From Propionibacteriaceae bacterium (GTDB lineage: Bacteria > Actinomycetota > Actinomycetes > Propionibacteriales > Propionibacteriaceae), in assembly GCA_027492545.1 (NCBI GenBank), contig JAPUEL010000076.1, positions 62,001 to 126,000 on the forward strand: DNA of 64,000 bases. The letters are read 5' to 3'. A model generated the notes under the pieces. The model was not told where the DNA came from. It worked only from the letters and a program-made list of their open reading frames with translations, and did not search any database. The translations under genes were made by a program, and so were the position numbers. Shown one piece after another: positions 19,308 to 28,274 of the stretch (position 1 is the stretch's first letter; each line of letters starts with the position of its first letter).

Positions 19308-20483
19308 TCAGATTCCTTCCGCGGCGAAGCGGGCCGCCGCGCGCGCCGCCTCGTCCATGGTGTTCTTGACCGTGATCATCGGGTGCCTCGCCTCGGCGAG
19401 GATGGCCTTGCCGACGTCGACCGAGTTGCCGTCGAGCCGCACCACGATGGGGAGGCGGGCCTCCTCACCGAGCATGTCGAGCGCGTTGACGATGCCGTTG
19501 GCCACGTCGCTGCACGCGGTGATCCCGCCGAAGATGTTGACGAACACGCTCTTGACCTGAGGGTCACTCATGATGATGCGCAGGCCGTTGGCCATCACGC
19601 TCGCCGAGGCGCCGCCGCCGATGTCGAGGAAGTTGGCGGGGCGCGGCTTGCCGGGGAGTTCCGCGCCGGCGGCCGCCACCACGTCGAGGCTGCTCATCAC
19701 GAGCCCCGCGCCGTTGCCGATCACGCCGATGCTGCCGTCGAGCTTGACGTAGTTGAGGTCCAACTCGCGTGCCTGACGCTCGAGGTCCACGTCGCCGGTG
19801 CTGTCCTGGTACTGCTCCCACTCCGGATGCCGGAAGTCCGCGTTGCCGTCGAGCGTCACCTTGCCGTCGAGCGCGATGATCTCCCCCGCGCCGGTCCTGA
19901 CCAGCGGGTTGACCTCCACGAGCGTGGCGTCGGACTCCTTGAAGACCCGCCACAACTTCTTCAGCACCTCGATCACGCCGGCGTGGTCCGCGGGGAGGAA
20001 TCCCGCCTCCGCGACGATCCGTTGCGCCACCGCCGCCGAGATGCCCTCGACCGGGTCCAGCTCCAGCTTCAGCAGCGCCTCCGGTCGTTCGACGGCGAGG
20101 GTCTCGATGTCCATGCCGCCTTCGATGCTGCACATGGCGAGGAATCCGCCGGCCGTCCGGTCGAGCAGGATGGAGAAGTAGAACTCCTCGGCGATGTCGG
20201 CGCCCGGGCTGATCATCACGGTCTCGACGGTGTGGCCCTTGATGTCGAGGCCGAGGATCTCGCCGGCGGTCTTGAGCACCGCCTCCTCTCCACGGGCGAG
20301 CTTCACGCCGCCGGCCTTCCCACGCCCGCCGGTGCGCACCTGCGCCTTGATCACCACGAGGTCCGCACCGAGCTCGGCGTAGGCCGCGAGTGCCTCCTCA
20401 GGGGTGGTGGCGGTGCGGCCCGGGAGGACGGGGACGTCGAACTTCTCGAACAGGTCGCGCGCTTGATACTCCAGGAGATCCAC
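19308..20483 (-). CDS. sucC: Succinyl-CoA ligase, beta subunit
   Basis: A 391-aa ATP-grasp subunit. It opens with [19 protein letters not shown], and [15 protein letters not shown] is the nucleotide-binding block. VEVNPLV and the C-terminal phosphohistidine-contact block [15 protein letters not shown] follow. GTG start with AAGGA about six bases upstream. It is the first gene of sucCD and is divergent from the M23 peptidase across a 223-bp regulatory gap. Confidence 0.97.
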   Translation of the reverse strand: MDLLEYQARDLFEKFDVPVLPGRTATTPEEALAAYAELGADLVVIKAQVRTGGRGKAGGVKLARGEEAVLKTAGEILGLDIKGHTVETVMISPGADIAEEFYFSILLDRTAGGFLAMCSIEGGMDIETLAVERPEALLKLELDPVEGISAAVAQRIVAEAGFLPADHAGVIEVLKKLWRVFKESDATLVEVNPLVRTGAGEIIALDGKVTLDGNADFRHPEWEQYQDSTGDVDLERQARELDLNYVKLDGSIGVIGNGAGLVMSSLDVVAAAGAELPGKPRPANFLDIGGGASASVMANGLRIIMSDPQVKSVFVNIFGGITACSDVANGIVNALDMLGEEARLPIVVRLDGNSVDVGKAILAEARHPMITVKNTMDEAARAAARFAAEGI

Positions 20484-20605
20484 GTTGGTCCTTACGTTGG
20501 TCGATCAAACTCCGCCAGACTACCCGGGCAGCTGGCCCACCGGAAGGCCCGAGGGCGTGGTCTCGGGACCGCCCTCTCCCCGCCCGCTCGGCCCTCCTCG
20601 ACCTG

Positions 20606-20638
20606 GCTCATGCTGTCCGCAGTGCGGACAGCATGAGC
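20606..20638. promoter_or_regulatory. 33-bp near-perfect palindrome (candidate operator) before M23 gene
   Basis: Arms of 16 bp (20606-20621, GCTCATGCTGTCCGCA, and its exact reverse complement at 20623-20638) flank a single central G. The palindrome ends six bases upstream of the -35 box of the M23 promoter and lies in the divergent sucC/M23 region. A one-base centre is poor for an RNA hairpin and typical of a dimer-binding DNA site. The regulator is unknown. Confidence 0.6.
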
Positions 20639-20643
20639 TCATT

Positions 20644-20671
20644 TTGAGAGAATCCTGAGAACTGTTAAGGT
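20644..20671 (+). promoter_or_regulatory. Candidate sigma-A type promoter of the M23 peptidase gene
   Basis: TTGAGA (20644-20649), a 16-bp spacer, then TAAGGT (20666-20671). The expected transcript start is about 30 bases before the GTG at 20707, leaving room for the GAGGAG ribosome site. It lies directly downstream of the 33-bp palindrome. Confidence 0.55.
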
Positions 20672-20706
20672 TTCTCACGGAAGACCCAGACATCCCGAGG
20701 AGCCCG

Positions 20707-21711
20707 GTGAACGACGACACTTCAGTGCGCAACGCCCGTCGCGCAGCAGAGCTGTTCGACGATGTTGTCGAGATCGACGCTCACCCGGCCCGCCGTTCCA
20801 CCGCTCCCCGGTTCGCCGTCAGCCGTCGCATCCTCGCCCTCGGCGTGGCCGGCGCCCTGTCGGTGAGCGCACTGTTCGCCTTCGCCTTCACCTCCCGCGA
20901 CGACGTCGACACCGCCGGCGAGTCCCTCGACGCCGCGGTTCCCGCCGCGGCCGCCTCCGCGGCCGCAGCCGGCTTCGCCGACCGCTCTCAGGAAGTCAGC
21001 CGGTCCGCCGTGCGGTCCAACCTGAGCGAGGCCGTCGCCGACGAGAACGCCAAGCAGCGGGAGGCCGCCCTGGGCGCCTCCGTCGAGTCCGCCACCGAGG
21101 CCGAGTGGATGACCAACTCCACCGAGCGCCAGCGCCTCATGGACGAGGACCTGGCCCTGGTCGCGGCTCAGAGCGCCAAGCTCAAGAAGGAGGCCGAGGA
21201 GGCCGCCAAGCGCCTGGAGGAGGCCAAGAAGGCCGCCGCCGCCGCGGCGGCCGGCAAGGCAGACCTGACCTCGGAGGACGTCTCCAACCTCACCACCAAG
21301 GGCGGCTCGATGCCGGTGAAGTCCAACTACCGCATCGGTGCCGGCTTCGGCGCCACCGGCAGCTGGTCGCGCTACCACACGGGCCAGGACTTCCCTGCCC
21401 CCGTCGGCACCCCCATCTACGCCGCGGCCGCGGGCGTCGTGCTCAGCCCCACCGCGGGCGGCTGGGCGGGCATCAACGTGGTCATCCAGCACAGCAACGG
21501 CGGATCCACCCTGTACGCCCACATGAGCCGCAAGGTGGTCAGCTCCGGCCAGACCGTCAAGCCCGGCCAGCTGATCGGCTACGTCGGCAACACCGGCCGC
21601 TCCTTCGGCGCCCACCTGCACTTCGAGTACTACAAGCCCGGCGTGACCCCCGGCGACGTGTACTCGGCCTCGAACCCGATGGCCTTCCTGCGGTCGCTCG
21701 GCGTCAGCTGA
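20707..21711 (+). CDS. M23 family metallopeptidase (LytM-type), membrane anchored
   Basis: 334 aa. A short cytoplasmic N-terminus precedes one transmembrane segment (about residues 40-61), an Ala/Glu/Lys-rich coiled coil (about 110-190), then a LytM endopeptidase domain (about 205-330). Zn-binding residues are visible: the H of YHTGQDF with its D, and the H-x-H of FGAHLHFEYY. HxGxDFxAPxGTPIYAAAAG is the family signature. It probably cleaves or regulates cleavage of peptidoglycan cross-links at the cell surface. GTG start with GAGGAG six bases upstream. Convergent with pcrA (12-bp gap). Confidence 0.92.
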   Translation: MNDDTSVRNARRAAELFDDVVEIDAHPARRSTAPRFAVSRRILALGVAGALSVSALFAFAFTSRDDVDTAGESLDAAVPAAAASAAAAGFADRSQEVSRSAVRSNLSEAVADENAKQREAALGASVESATEAEWMTNSTERQRLMDEDLALVAAQSAKLKKEAEEAAKRLEEAKKAAAAAAAGKADLTSEDVSNLTTKGGSMPVKSNYRIGAGFGATGSWSRYHTGQDFPAPVGTPIYAAAAGVVLSPTAGGWAGINVVIQHSNGGSTLYAHMSRKVVSSGQTVKPGQLIGYVGNTGRSFGAHLHFEYYKPGVTPGDVYSASNPMAFLRSLGVS

Positions 21712-21723
21712 GCAGGCACGCCA

Positions 21724-24144
21724 CTACAGCTTCTCCATCGGGGCGTGCTTGAGGCTGAGCCTCTTCGTCCCGGCCGAGCCGAAGTCGACGTCCACCTTCG
21801 TGGCGTCGCCCACCCCGTGCACGGCCAGGACCGTCCCCATGCCGAAGCCGGCGTGCAGCACCCGGTCCTCCACGGCGACGCTCATCGCCGTCCGCACCGC
21901 CCCCGCGCCTGAGCCGAAGCTCTGCACGGACGCCGAGGTCTGCCGGTTGCGCGTCGCGGCGGAGCTGGCCCACGTCGTCGTCGCGGCCCCGGTCCGGCGC
22001 CAGTCCAGCACGTGCGCCGGCACCTCCTCGAAGAAGCGCGACGGCGGGTTGTACTGCGGCGCGCCGAACACCACCCTCACCTGCGACCGGCTGAGATAGA
22101 GCCGCTTGCGGGCCCGGGTGATGCCGACATAGGCCAGCCGTCGCTCCTCCTGCAGCTCGTTCGGGTCCGTGAGCGCCCTCATGTGGGGGAACATGCCCTC
22201 CTCCATACCGGTGAGGAACACCGTGTCGAACTCCAGCCCCTTGGCGGTGTGCAGGGTCATCAGCGTCACGACCCCCTTGCCCTCCTCGTGGTCCGGGACC
22301 TGGTCGGAGTCCGCCACCAGGGCGATGCGCTCGAGGAACGCCGCGAGCGAGTCGTCAGGCTCCGGCATGCCGGCCACGAGCCCCGACTCGACGCCCTCGT
22401 CGTCGAGGTCGACGGTGTTGGCCGCCGCCACGAACTCCGCCGCGACCGACACCAGTTCGATGAGGTTCTCGATGCGGGTGAGGTCCTGCGGGTCTGTCGA
22501 GGCCTCCAGCTCAGGAAGGTAGCCAGACTGCTTGAGGATGGACGTCAGCACCTCGTCGGCGGGCTTGCCCTGCGCCACCATCGCCCGGTGCAGGTTCATC
22601 AGGTCGACGAAGCCCTGGATCTGCTTCGCAGACCGGGACGCCAGCCCCGGGGCCTCCGCCGCGCGCTGAAGGGCGTCGAAGAAGCTGAGCCGTTCGGTCG
22701 AGGCCAGGGTGGAGACGGCGGCGACGGCCCGGTCACCGATGCCGCGCTTGGGCACGTTGAGGATGCGCCGCATGGAGACGTCGTCGGCGGGGTTGACGAT
22801 CGCGCGCAGGTAGGCGATGGCGTCGCGGATCTCGCGGCGCTCGTAGAACCGCACGCCGCCCACCACCTTGTAGGGCATGCCGACGCGGATGAACACCTCC
22901 TCGAACGCTCGCGACTGGGCGTTGGTGCGGTAGAACACCGCGGTGTCGCCGTACTGTGAGAGTCCCGCGTCGCTCAACCTGTCGATCTCGTCGGCGACGA
23001 ACTGCGCCTCGTCGGTCTCCGAATCGGCGACCCAACCGACGATCAGCTCCCCCTCGCCGAGGTCCGACCACAGCCGCTTGTCGCGGCGGCCCTCGTTTCG
23101 GGCGATCACCGAGTTCGCCGCGGTGAGCACGTTCTGAGTGGACCTGTAGTTCTGGTCGAGCACCACCGTGCGGGCGCCCGGGAAGTCCGCCTCGAAGTCC
23201 ATGATGTTGCGGATGGTGGCCCCGCGGAAGGCATAAATGGACTGGTCCGAGTCCCCCACCACCATCAGCTCGGCCGGTTCGACGAGCGGCGAGCCCTCCA
23301 CCACGCCGGCCACGTCACCGGCGCACAGCTCGCGCACCAGCGCGTACTGCGCGTGGTTGGTGTCCTGATACTCGTCGACGAGCACGTGCCTGAATCGGCG
23401 ACGGTACTTCTCCCGCACGTCGGGGAAGGCCTGCAACAGGTGCACGGCGGTCATGATGAGGTCGTCGAAGTCCAGCGCATGGGCAGCCACCAGCCGCGAC
23501 TGGTAGTCGGCGTAGGCGGCCGCATAGACCTTCTGCGGTGGCGAGGCCGCCTCCAAGGCGGCCCGCTCGTAGTCGATCAGCTCGTTCTTGAAGGTGCTGA
23601 CAGCGTTCATGACGGCCCGCACGGGGTACCGCTTCGGGTCCAGCTCCTGGTCGCGGCAGACGAGCGACATGAGGCGCTTGGCGTCCGTGTCGTCGTAGAT
23701 GGAGAAGGTCTTGGTGATCCCGAACCTGTCGATGTCCTGCCTGAGGATCCGCACGCAGGCCGAGTGGAACGTCGACACCCACATCAGCTTGGCCCGGTTG
23801 CCCACCAGCTCCACCACGCGTTCGCGCATCTCCGCCGCGGCCTTGTTCGTGAACGTGATGGCGAGGACGGAGCCGGGATGCACGTCGCGCTGCGAGACGA
23901 GATGGGCGATCCTGCGGGTGAGGACCCGGGTCTTGCCCGATCCCGCGCCGGCCACCACGAGCACCGGGGAACCGGCGTGGAGCACGGCCTCCCGCTGCGG
24001 AGGGTTCAGCCCGTCCAGCAGCTGTTCCTCGCTGATCTTCCTGGCGGAGGCATGCCGCTGGGGGCGCTCCGCGCCGGCGCGCTCGCGGGCCGGCTCGTCC
24101 GGCTGGAAGACGGCGAACAGATCGGGGAACAGGGAATCACTCAT
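21724..24144 (-). CDS. pcrA: ATP-dependent DNA helicase, UvrD/PcrA
   Basis: Superfamily 1A 3'-5' helicase for repair and for clearing RNA polymerase, 806 aa. It has the Walker A VVAGAGSGKTRVL, motif II VDEYQDTN, motif III GDSDQSIYAFRGA, motif IV QNYRSTQNVL and motif VI YVGITRARKRLYLS. The C-terminal 50 residues (HAGFGMGTVLAVHGVGD...) are the Tudor-like domain that binds RNA polymerase. I chose ATG 24144 (MSDSLFPDLF); the open frame reaches 24222, but only over the divergent gap and the next gene. TAGTCT lies 11 bases upstream. Confidence 0.95.
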   Translation of the reverse strand: MSDSLFPDLFAVFQPDEPARERAGAERPQRHASARKISEEQLLDGLNPPQREAVLHAGSPVLVVAGAGSGKTRVLTRRIAHLVSQRDVHPGSVLAITFTNKAAAEMRERVVELVGNRAKLMWVSTFHSACVRILRQDIDRFGITKTFSIYDDTDAKRLMSLVCRDQELDPKRYPVRAVMNAVSTFKNELIDYERAALEAASPPQKVYAAAYADYQSRLVAAHALDFDDLIMTAVHLLQAFPDVREKYRRRFRHVLVDEYQDTNHAQYALVRELCAGDVAGVVEGSPLVEPAELMVVGDSDQSIYAFRGATIRNIMDFEADFPGARTVVLDQNYRSTQNVLTAANSVIARNEGRRDKRLWSDLGEGELIVGWVADSETDEAQFVADEIDRLSDAGLSQYGDTAVFYRTNAQSRAFEEVFIRVGMPYKVVGGVRFYERREIRDAIAYLRAIVNPADDVSMRRILNVPKRGIGDRAVAAVSTLASTERLSFFDALQRAAEAPGLASRSAKQIQGFVDLMNLHRAMVAQGKPADEVLTSILKQSGYLPELEASTDPQDLTRIENLIELVSVAAEFVAAANTVDLDDEGVESGLVAGMPEPDDSLAAFLERIALVADSDQVPDHEEGKGVVTLMTLHTAKGLEFDTVFLTGMEEGMFPHMRALTDPNELQEERRLAYVGITRARKRLYLSRSQVRVVFGAPQYNPPSRFFEEVPAHVLDWRRTGAATTTWASSAATRNRQTSASVQSFGSGAGAVRTAMSVAVEDRVLHAGFGMGTVLAVHGVGDATKVDVDFGSAGTKRLSLKHAPMEKL

Positions 24145-24190
24145 GTCAGCGGCCAAGACTACCGCCCACCCGGGCGCCTCCCCCCGCCGA

Positions 24191-24196
24191 TATGCT
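24191..24196 (+). promoter_or_regulatory. Candidate -10 hexamer TATGCT of PLD-family gene (leaderless)
   Basis: Seven bases separate TATGCT from ATG 24204. The hexamer contains the alternative upstream ATG (24192), which would then not be transcribed. Confidence 0.5.
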
Positions 24197-24203
24197 GGCC
24201 GGC

Positions 24204-25436
24204 ATGCGTGACGCTCTTGCACGGGGAAGGGTCATCCTCGGCCGCCTCACCACTGCCGTGCTGCTGCTCCAGATCCTCTCGATGGTCGCCCTCACTCTGG
24301 TGGAGTCCCTGCGGAAGAAGAAGCGCAAGCTCCGCAAGTTCCCCATCACCAAGCCCGAGCCCATCGACGTCTCGGGTGACGAGGTGACGGTCTACACCTA
24401 TGGCGAGCACGTCTTCGACGCCATGATCGAGGCCATCGACGCGGCGGAGGACCACGTGTTCTTCGAGACCTACATCTGGAAGGGCGACGCCGAGGGCCTC
24501 CGCTTCCGCAGCGCCCTGGCCAGGGCGGCGGACCGCGGGGTGCGCGTGCACGCCGTGTGGGACGAGTTCGCCAACCTGGTGGTGCCGCGCAAGTTCTACC
24601 GCGGCATTCCGGCCACGATCAACACCATGCCCCACCCGGCGTTCCCACTGCCGTGGTCGCCCCGCAGCTGGGGCCGGGACCACCGCAAGCTCCTCACCGT
24701 CGACGGCCGGATCGGGTTCATCGGCGGGTACAACATCGGCTCGCTCTACGCCACGGGGTGGCGCGACACGCATGCTCGCGTCGTCGGGGACGGCGTCGCG
24801 GAGCTGGAGAACGCGTTCGTCGACTTCTGGAACATGCACCCCAGCAAGGTCCGCGACCGGATCGAGCACGACACCCAGCGCGAGTGGGAGCCCTCCGTCC
24901 GCGTGCATCGCAACACCCCTCGGATCCAGGTCTATCCCATCCGCAACATGTACCTCGAGGCCATCGACCGGGCCAGCCAACACATCTGGCTCACCCACGC
25001 CTACCTCATCCCCGACGACGACCTCGTGGCCGCCCTGCGCGACGCGGTGCGGCGCGGTGTGGACGTGCGCATCATCGTGCCCGCGCGCTCGAACCACGTG
25101 GTGGCGGACTGGTTGTCGCGTGGGTTCTACAGCGAACTGCTCCGCTCCGGGATCAGGCTGTTCCTGTACCAGGGGGCCATGGTGCACTCGAAGACGGCCA
25201 CCATCGATGGGAGATGGTCGACGATCGGCACCGCCAACCTGGACCGGCTGAGCCTCCTCGGCAACTACGAGGTGAACCTCGAGATCACGGACGAGGACGT
25301 GGCCGCCTACATGGAGGGCGTCTTCCTCACCGACGAGTCGAACTGCATCGAGGTGAGCGAGGACCGGTGGCGCGAGCGCTCGATCGTCGCGAAGGGCACC
25401 GAGCTGTTTCTCAGCCCTTGGCGCCCCCTCTTCTGA
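24204..25436 (+). CDS. Phospholipase D-family protein, cardiolipin-synthase-like
   Basis: About 410 aa. An N-terminal membrane helix (residues 8-30) and a basic KKKRKLRK stretch precede two PLD catalytic modules. The two HKD motifs are DHRKLLTVDGRIGFIGGYNIG (about residue 157) and MVHSKTATIDGRWSTIGTANLD (about residue 330), both intact. Such proteins condense phosphatidylglycerol into cardiolipin or transfer phosphatidyl groups. ATG 24204 is chosen because TATGCT sits seven bases before it; ATG 24192 would add four residues. Divergent from pcrA. Confidence 0.87.
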   Translation: MRDALARGRVILGRLTTAVLLLQILSMVALTLVESLRKKKRKLRKFPITKPEPIDVSGDEVTVYTYGEHVFDAMIEAIDAAEDHVFFETYIWKGDAEGLRFRSALARAADRGVRVHAVWDEFANLVVPRKFYRGIPATINTMPHPAFPLPWSPRSWGRDHRKLLTVDGRIGFIGGYNIGSLYATGWRDTHARVVGDGVAELENAFVDFWNMHPSKVRDRIEHDTQREWEPSVRVHRNTPRIQVYPIRNMYLEAIDRASQHIWLTHAYLIPDDDLVAALRDAVRRGVDVRIIVPARSNHVVADWLSRGFYSELLRSGIRLFLYQGAMVHSKTATIDGRWSTIGTANLDRLSLLGNYEVNLEITDEDVAAYMEGVFLTDESNCIEVSEDRWRERSIVAKGTELFLSPWRPLF

Positions 25437-25440
25437 CCAC

Positions 25441-25782
25441 TCAGACGAGGACCGCGACGGCGGTGTTGGCGAGGGTGAGCCCGAGGATCGCCCAGAACTG
25501 GCCGTCCGGCAGCGCCTCCTTGCGGCGGTTGGTGAACACCAGCACAGCGATCACGACGAGGACCGCCAGCTTGATGCCGACCTTGAGGTGGTTGACCTGT
25601 CCGTCGCCCATCTCCGCCAGGCCCACCAGCAGCAGACCCGTGACCAGCTGGGTCAGTGCGCCGTGCACCATGGCAGCGTTGACCAGGCGCGCCGGCCCCT
25701 TGAGCTGGACAAAAGCGCCGCCGAACAGAGCGGCGAAACCGACAAGATGTAGTAGAACAAGCAGGTCATGAATCAATTCCAT
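25441..25782 (-). CDS. Small four-helix membrane protein of unknown function
   Basis: 113 aa with four hydrophobic segments (about residues 5-24, 37-54, 67-84 and 95-112). It contains an H near the first helix (LLHLVGFAALFGGAF) and an N-H-L-K-V-G-I-K stretch before helix 3. I cannot assign a family. It ends four bases from the PLD gene (convergent). TAACCT six bases before its ATG suggests a leaderless transcript. Confidence 0.75.
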   Translation of the reverse strand: MELIHDLLVLLHLVGFAALFGGAFVQLKGPARLVNAAMVHGALTQLVTGLLLVGLAEMGDGQVNHLKVGIKLAVLVVIAVLVFTNRRKEALPDGQFWAILGLTLANTAVAVLV

Positions 25783-25788
25783 GACACG

Positions 25789-25794
25789 AGGTTA
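25789..25794 (-). promoter_or_regulatory. Candidate -10 hexamer TAACCT (leaderless) for the four-helix protein
   Basis: Minus-strand TAACCT is followed by exactly six bases and then ATG 25782. No ribosome site is present. Confidence 0.45.
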
Positions 25795-25889
25795 TCCCAC
25801 CTGGGGAAACACCTGAATGTGCCCCGAGTTCACCCGGAACAATGGGGGCCCGAGTTGTCGATCGGCTCCCTCTGGTGCATCCTGGACAT

Positions 25890-26153
25890 ATGGGAACAAT
25901 CATTGCTTACATCGTCATCGGCCTCCTCGGCGGGGCCATCGCCAAGGCCATCCTCCCCGGCCGCCAGGGTGGGGGCTGGCTGGTCACCATCCTGCTGGGC
26001 ATCGCCGGCGCGCTGCTGGGAGGCTTCCTGGGCGGCCTGATCTTCAACGTCTCGTACTCGGACATCTTCTCCGTGTCGGGCCTGATCTTCTCAGTCCTGG
26101 GCGCCCTGCTCATCCTGGCCATCTACGGTTGGATGCAGAAGCGCAAGGCCTGA
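25890..26153 (+). CDS. GlsB/YeaQ/YmgE family (transglycosylase-associated) small membrane protein
   Basis: 87 aa with three hydrophobic glycine-rich helices. It opens MGTIIAYIVIGLLGGAIAK, followed by LLGIAGALLGGFLGG, the family hallmark. These proteins are associated with general stress responses in many bacteria; the mechanism is not known. The frame is open from 25842, but ATG 25890 gives the usual family length. It is followed by a strong terminator. Confidence 0.85.
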   Translation: MGTIIAYIVIGLLGGAIAKAILPGRQGGGWLVTILLGIAGALLGGFLGGLIFNVSYSDIFSVSGLIFSVLGALLILAIYGWMQKRKA

Positions 26154-26172
26154 TCGCTCAGCCATTCAACAC

Positions 26173-26212
26173 AAGGGGCGGTGCCGGATTCCATTCCGGC
26201 ACCGCCCCTTTT
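26173..26212. terminator. Strong bidirectional terminator
   Basis: A perfect 16-bp stem (26173-26188 with 26195-26210) closes the loop TTCCAT and ends in TTTT on the plus strand and in AA/TT-rich sequence on the other. An additional outer pairing, CAACAC/GTGTTG (26167-26172 / 26214-26219), extends the structure. It separates the convergent YeaQ-like gene and the response regulator. Confidence 0.88.
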
Positions 26213-26231
26213 CGTGTTGTTTTCTTCAGCT

Positions 26232-26891
26232 TCAGATCAGGTGCCGATCCGTGGCCCACTTGGTCAGTTGATGACGATTTGACAGCTGCAGTTTTCGCAG
26301 CACGGATGACACGTGGGTCTCCACCGTCTTGATCGAGATGAAGAGCTCTCGCGCCACCTCCTTGTACGAATAGCCGCGGGCGATGAGCTTCAGGACCTCA
26401 CGTTCCCGGGTGCTCAGCCGGTCCAGTTCCTCGTCGATGCTCGACATGTCGACCGCCCCCGAGAAGGCGTCCAGCACGAATCCCGCCAGGCGCGGCGAGA
26501 ACACGGCATCACCGGCCGCCACGCGGGTCATCCCCTCCAGAAGCTCGTCCGAGCTGATCGACTTGGTCACGTATCCCCGTGCCCCGGCCCGGATCACCCC
26601 GATCACGTCCTGCGCGGCATCAGAGACCGACAGCGCGAGGAACTTCACCTGAGGGTTGATCGGCAGCACCTGCTTGATCACCTCGGCCCCTCCCCCGCCC
26701 GGCAGGTGCACGTCGAGGAGGACCACATCTGGCGCGGTCCGGACGATGGCCGCCACCGCGCTCGCGACGTCTTCGCCCTCACCGACCACCTCGCAGTGCG
26801 GCCCGATCTCGTGCCGGACGCCCGCCCGGAACATGGCGTGGTCGTCGACGATCACCACCCGCAGGGGCTGCGGTCCGACCGGTTCACTCAT
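26232..26891 (-). CDS. LiaR/NarL-type response regulator
   Basis: 219 aa. The receiver domain (residues 10-125) has the phospho-acceptor D in VVLLDVHLPGG, acidic pair DDH near the N-terminus and K in YVTKS. The LuxR-type HTH (about 150-215) reads LSTREREVLKLIARGYSYKEVA. It is coupled by ATGA to the histidine kinase gene, so they form one two-component system. The target is probably the divergent PspC operon, by analogy with LiaRS/VraSR cell-envelope stress systems. Confidence 0.92.
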   Translation of the reverse strand: MSEPVGPQPLRVVIVDDHAMFRAGVRHEIGPHCEVVGEGEDVASAVAAIVRTAPDVVLLDVHLPGGGGAEVIKQVLPINPQVKFLALSVSDAAQDVIGVIRAGARGYVTKSISSDELLEGMTRVAAGDAVFSPRLAGFVLDAFSGAVDMSSIDEELDRLSTREREVLKLIARGYSYKEVARELFISIKTVETHVSSVLRKLQLSNRHQLTKWATDRHLI

Positions 26892-28138
26892 GCTCTGATC
26901 TCCACCTTCACCTCGGTGCCCTCGTCGGGCCCTGAGCGGATGGTGGCGCTGCCCCCGTAGCGTTCCATCCGGGCCCGGATCGATTCTCGCACGCCCATCC
27001 TGCCCTCAGGAACGGCGTCGGGATCGAAGCCCGTGCCGCGGTCGCGCACAAACACCTCGAGATGTCCCTCGTCCACCTCCGCGTAGACATCGACCCGGGG
27101 TGCTCCCGAGTGCTTGGCCGCGTTCGTGACGGCCTCGCCCACAGCCAGCACCAATGCCTCGACGCGATCGTTGACCTCCGCGTCTCCCACGCACACCAAT
27201 TCCACATCGACGGGGAAGTCCGCCTCGACGTCGGCCACCACCTCCCGCAGCGCCGAACGCAGCGACGAGGCGCGGGTGGACTCTCCGTACAGCCAGGTGC
27301 GCAGCTCGCGCTCCTGGCGCCTCGCGAGGGCCGCCACGGTGGGCGCGTCGGAGGCCTGCCTCTGGATCAGTGCCAGGGTCTGGAGGACGGAGTCGTGCAG
27401 ATGGGCGGCCATGTCTGCGCGCGCCTCTGCCCGCAGCCTCTCGGCGTCGGCCTGCCGTAGGCGGCCGCGCTGCTGGTAGAGCCACGGTGCCGCGACCACG
27501 AGGAGCCCTGCGAGGAGCACGCCTGAGGCCCCCAGGACGCCCGGCAGCTGGGCGAGTCCCACCTGCGTGGCAAGAATCCAGCTGGTGCCCGCGCCCACCA
27601 GGAGCAGGCCGCCGACGAGCCGCACCACGCTCATCGCGCCCCCGCCCCGGGTGACCCGCGCCCAGAGCCCTGCGCGTGCGGTCCGGGGGGTGACGCGCTC
27701 GTCGACCTGAAGCCAGATCACGATGACGCCGGTGCCGCCGATCACCATGGGCCAGAACAACCCCGTGGGGATCACCCCGCCGGACACGAACAGCCACAGG
27801 AGCCCGACGACCGTCATTCCCCCGGCGACCAGGAGACCCGTGTCCCCCATGGCCGGCTGCTCCAGGCGTTTGGGGCGCATGCCGGCCCGGGAGGCGGTCT
27901 CGAGGCCCAGGGCCTCATCCCCGGCGGCCGCACGGGGCAGCAACACCCAGAGGGCGCCGTAGGCCAGCACCCCCGCCCCCGAGAACAGCGACAGGACCAG
28001 GAACGCGAGGCGGACATGGGCCACCCGGACGCCCAGATGCCCCGCCAGGCCGGCCGCGACACCGGCGATCACCCTGCCGTCGGGCTGACGGCGCAGCGGT
28101 GCGCGCGCGGGCGCGGTCAGAACCGGCAGCTGTGTCAT
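26888..28138 (-). CDS. Sensor histidine kinase with N-terminal PspC domain
   Basis: 416 aa. The PspC domain (residues 12-70, GRVIAGVAAGLAGHLGVRV...) includes the first membrane helix. A loop and further membrane helices follow (about 98-135 and 162-215). HisKA_3 has the phospho-acceptor in HLHDSVLQTLALIQRQA (about residue 243). HATPase_c follows with N-box AVTNAAKHS and the G-box DRGTGFD. This layout is that of actinobacterial LiaS-like kinases sensing envelope stress through PspC. It is divergent from three genes, two of which also carry PspC-like domains, across a 136-bp gap. Confidence 0.92.
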   Translation of the reverse strand: MTQLPVLTAPARAPLRRQPDGRVIAGVAAGLAGHLGVRVAHVRLAFLVLSLFSGAGVLAYGALWVLLPRAAAGDEALGLETASRAGMRPKRLEQPAMGDTGLLVAGGMTVVGLLWLFVSGGVIPTGLFWPMVIGGTGVIVIWLQVDERVTPRTARAGLWARVTRGGGAMSVVRLVGGLLLVGAGTSWILATQVGLAQLPGVLGASGVLLAGLLVVAAPWLYQQRGRLRQADAERLRAEARADMAAHLHDSVLQTLALIQRQASDAPTVAALARRQERELRTWLYGESTRASSLRSALREVVADVEADFPVDVELVCVGDAEVNDRVEALVLAVGEAVTNAAKHSGAPRVDVYAEVDEGHLEVFVRDRGTGFDPDAVPEGRMGVRESIRARMERYGGSATIRSGPDEGTEVKVEIRA

Positions 28139-28201
28139 GCCACCCAGCCTGACACGCCCGGGCCGGGCGGGCCAGCCGTCGAGACCCTTTCCAGGGTTGC
28201 C

Positions 28202-28223
28202 GGGGCACCATCTCAGGTGCCCC
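28202..28223. promoter_or_regulatory. Palindrome in the kinase / PspC-operon divergent region
   Basis: GGGGCACC (28202-28209) and its reverse complement GGTGCCCC (28216-28223) flank six bases. It lies midway between the divergent kinase and PspC genes and is a plausible binding site for the response regulator. A hairpin role cannot be excluded. Confidence 0.45.
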
Positions 28224-28274
28224 TCAGGGGGTCACCCGATGGAAGGACGGCCCCCGGGACGGGAGACTGGTGGC

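Noticed and set aside
20484..20706. c-di-AMP (ydaO-type) riboswitch before the cell-wall peptidase gene
   Set aside because: The promoter sits about 35-60 bp before the start codon, leaving too short a leader for this riboswitch, and I see none of its conserved stems.
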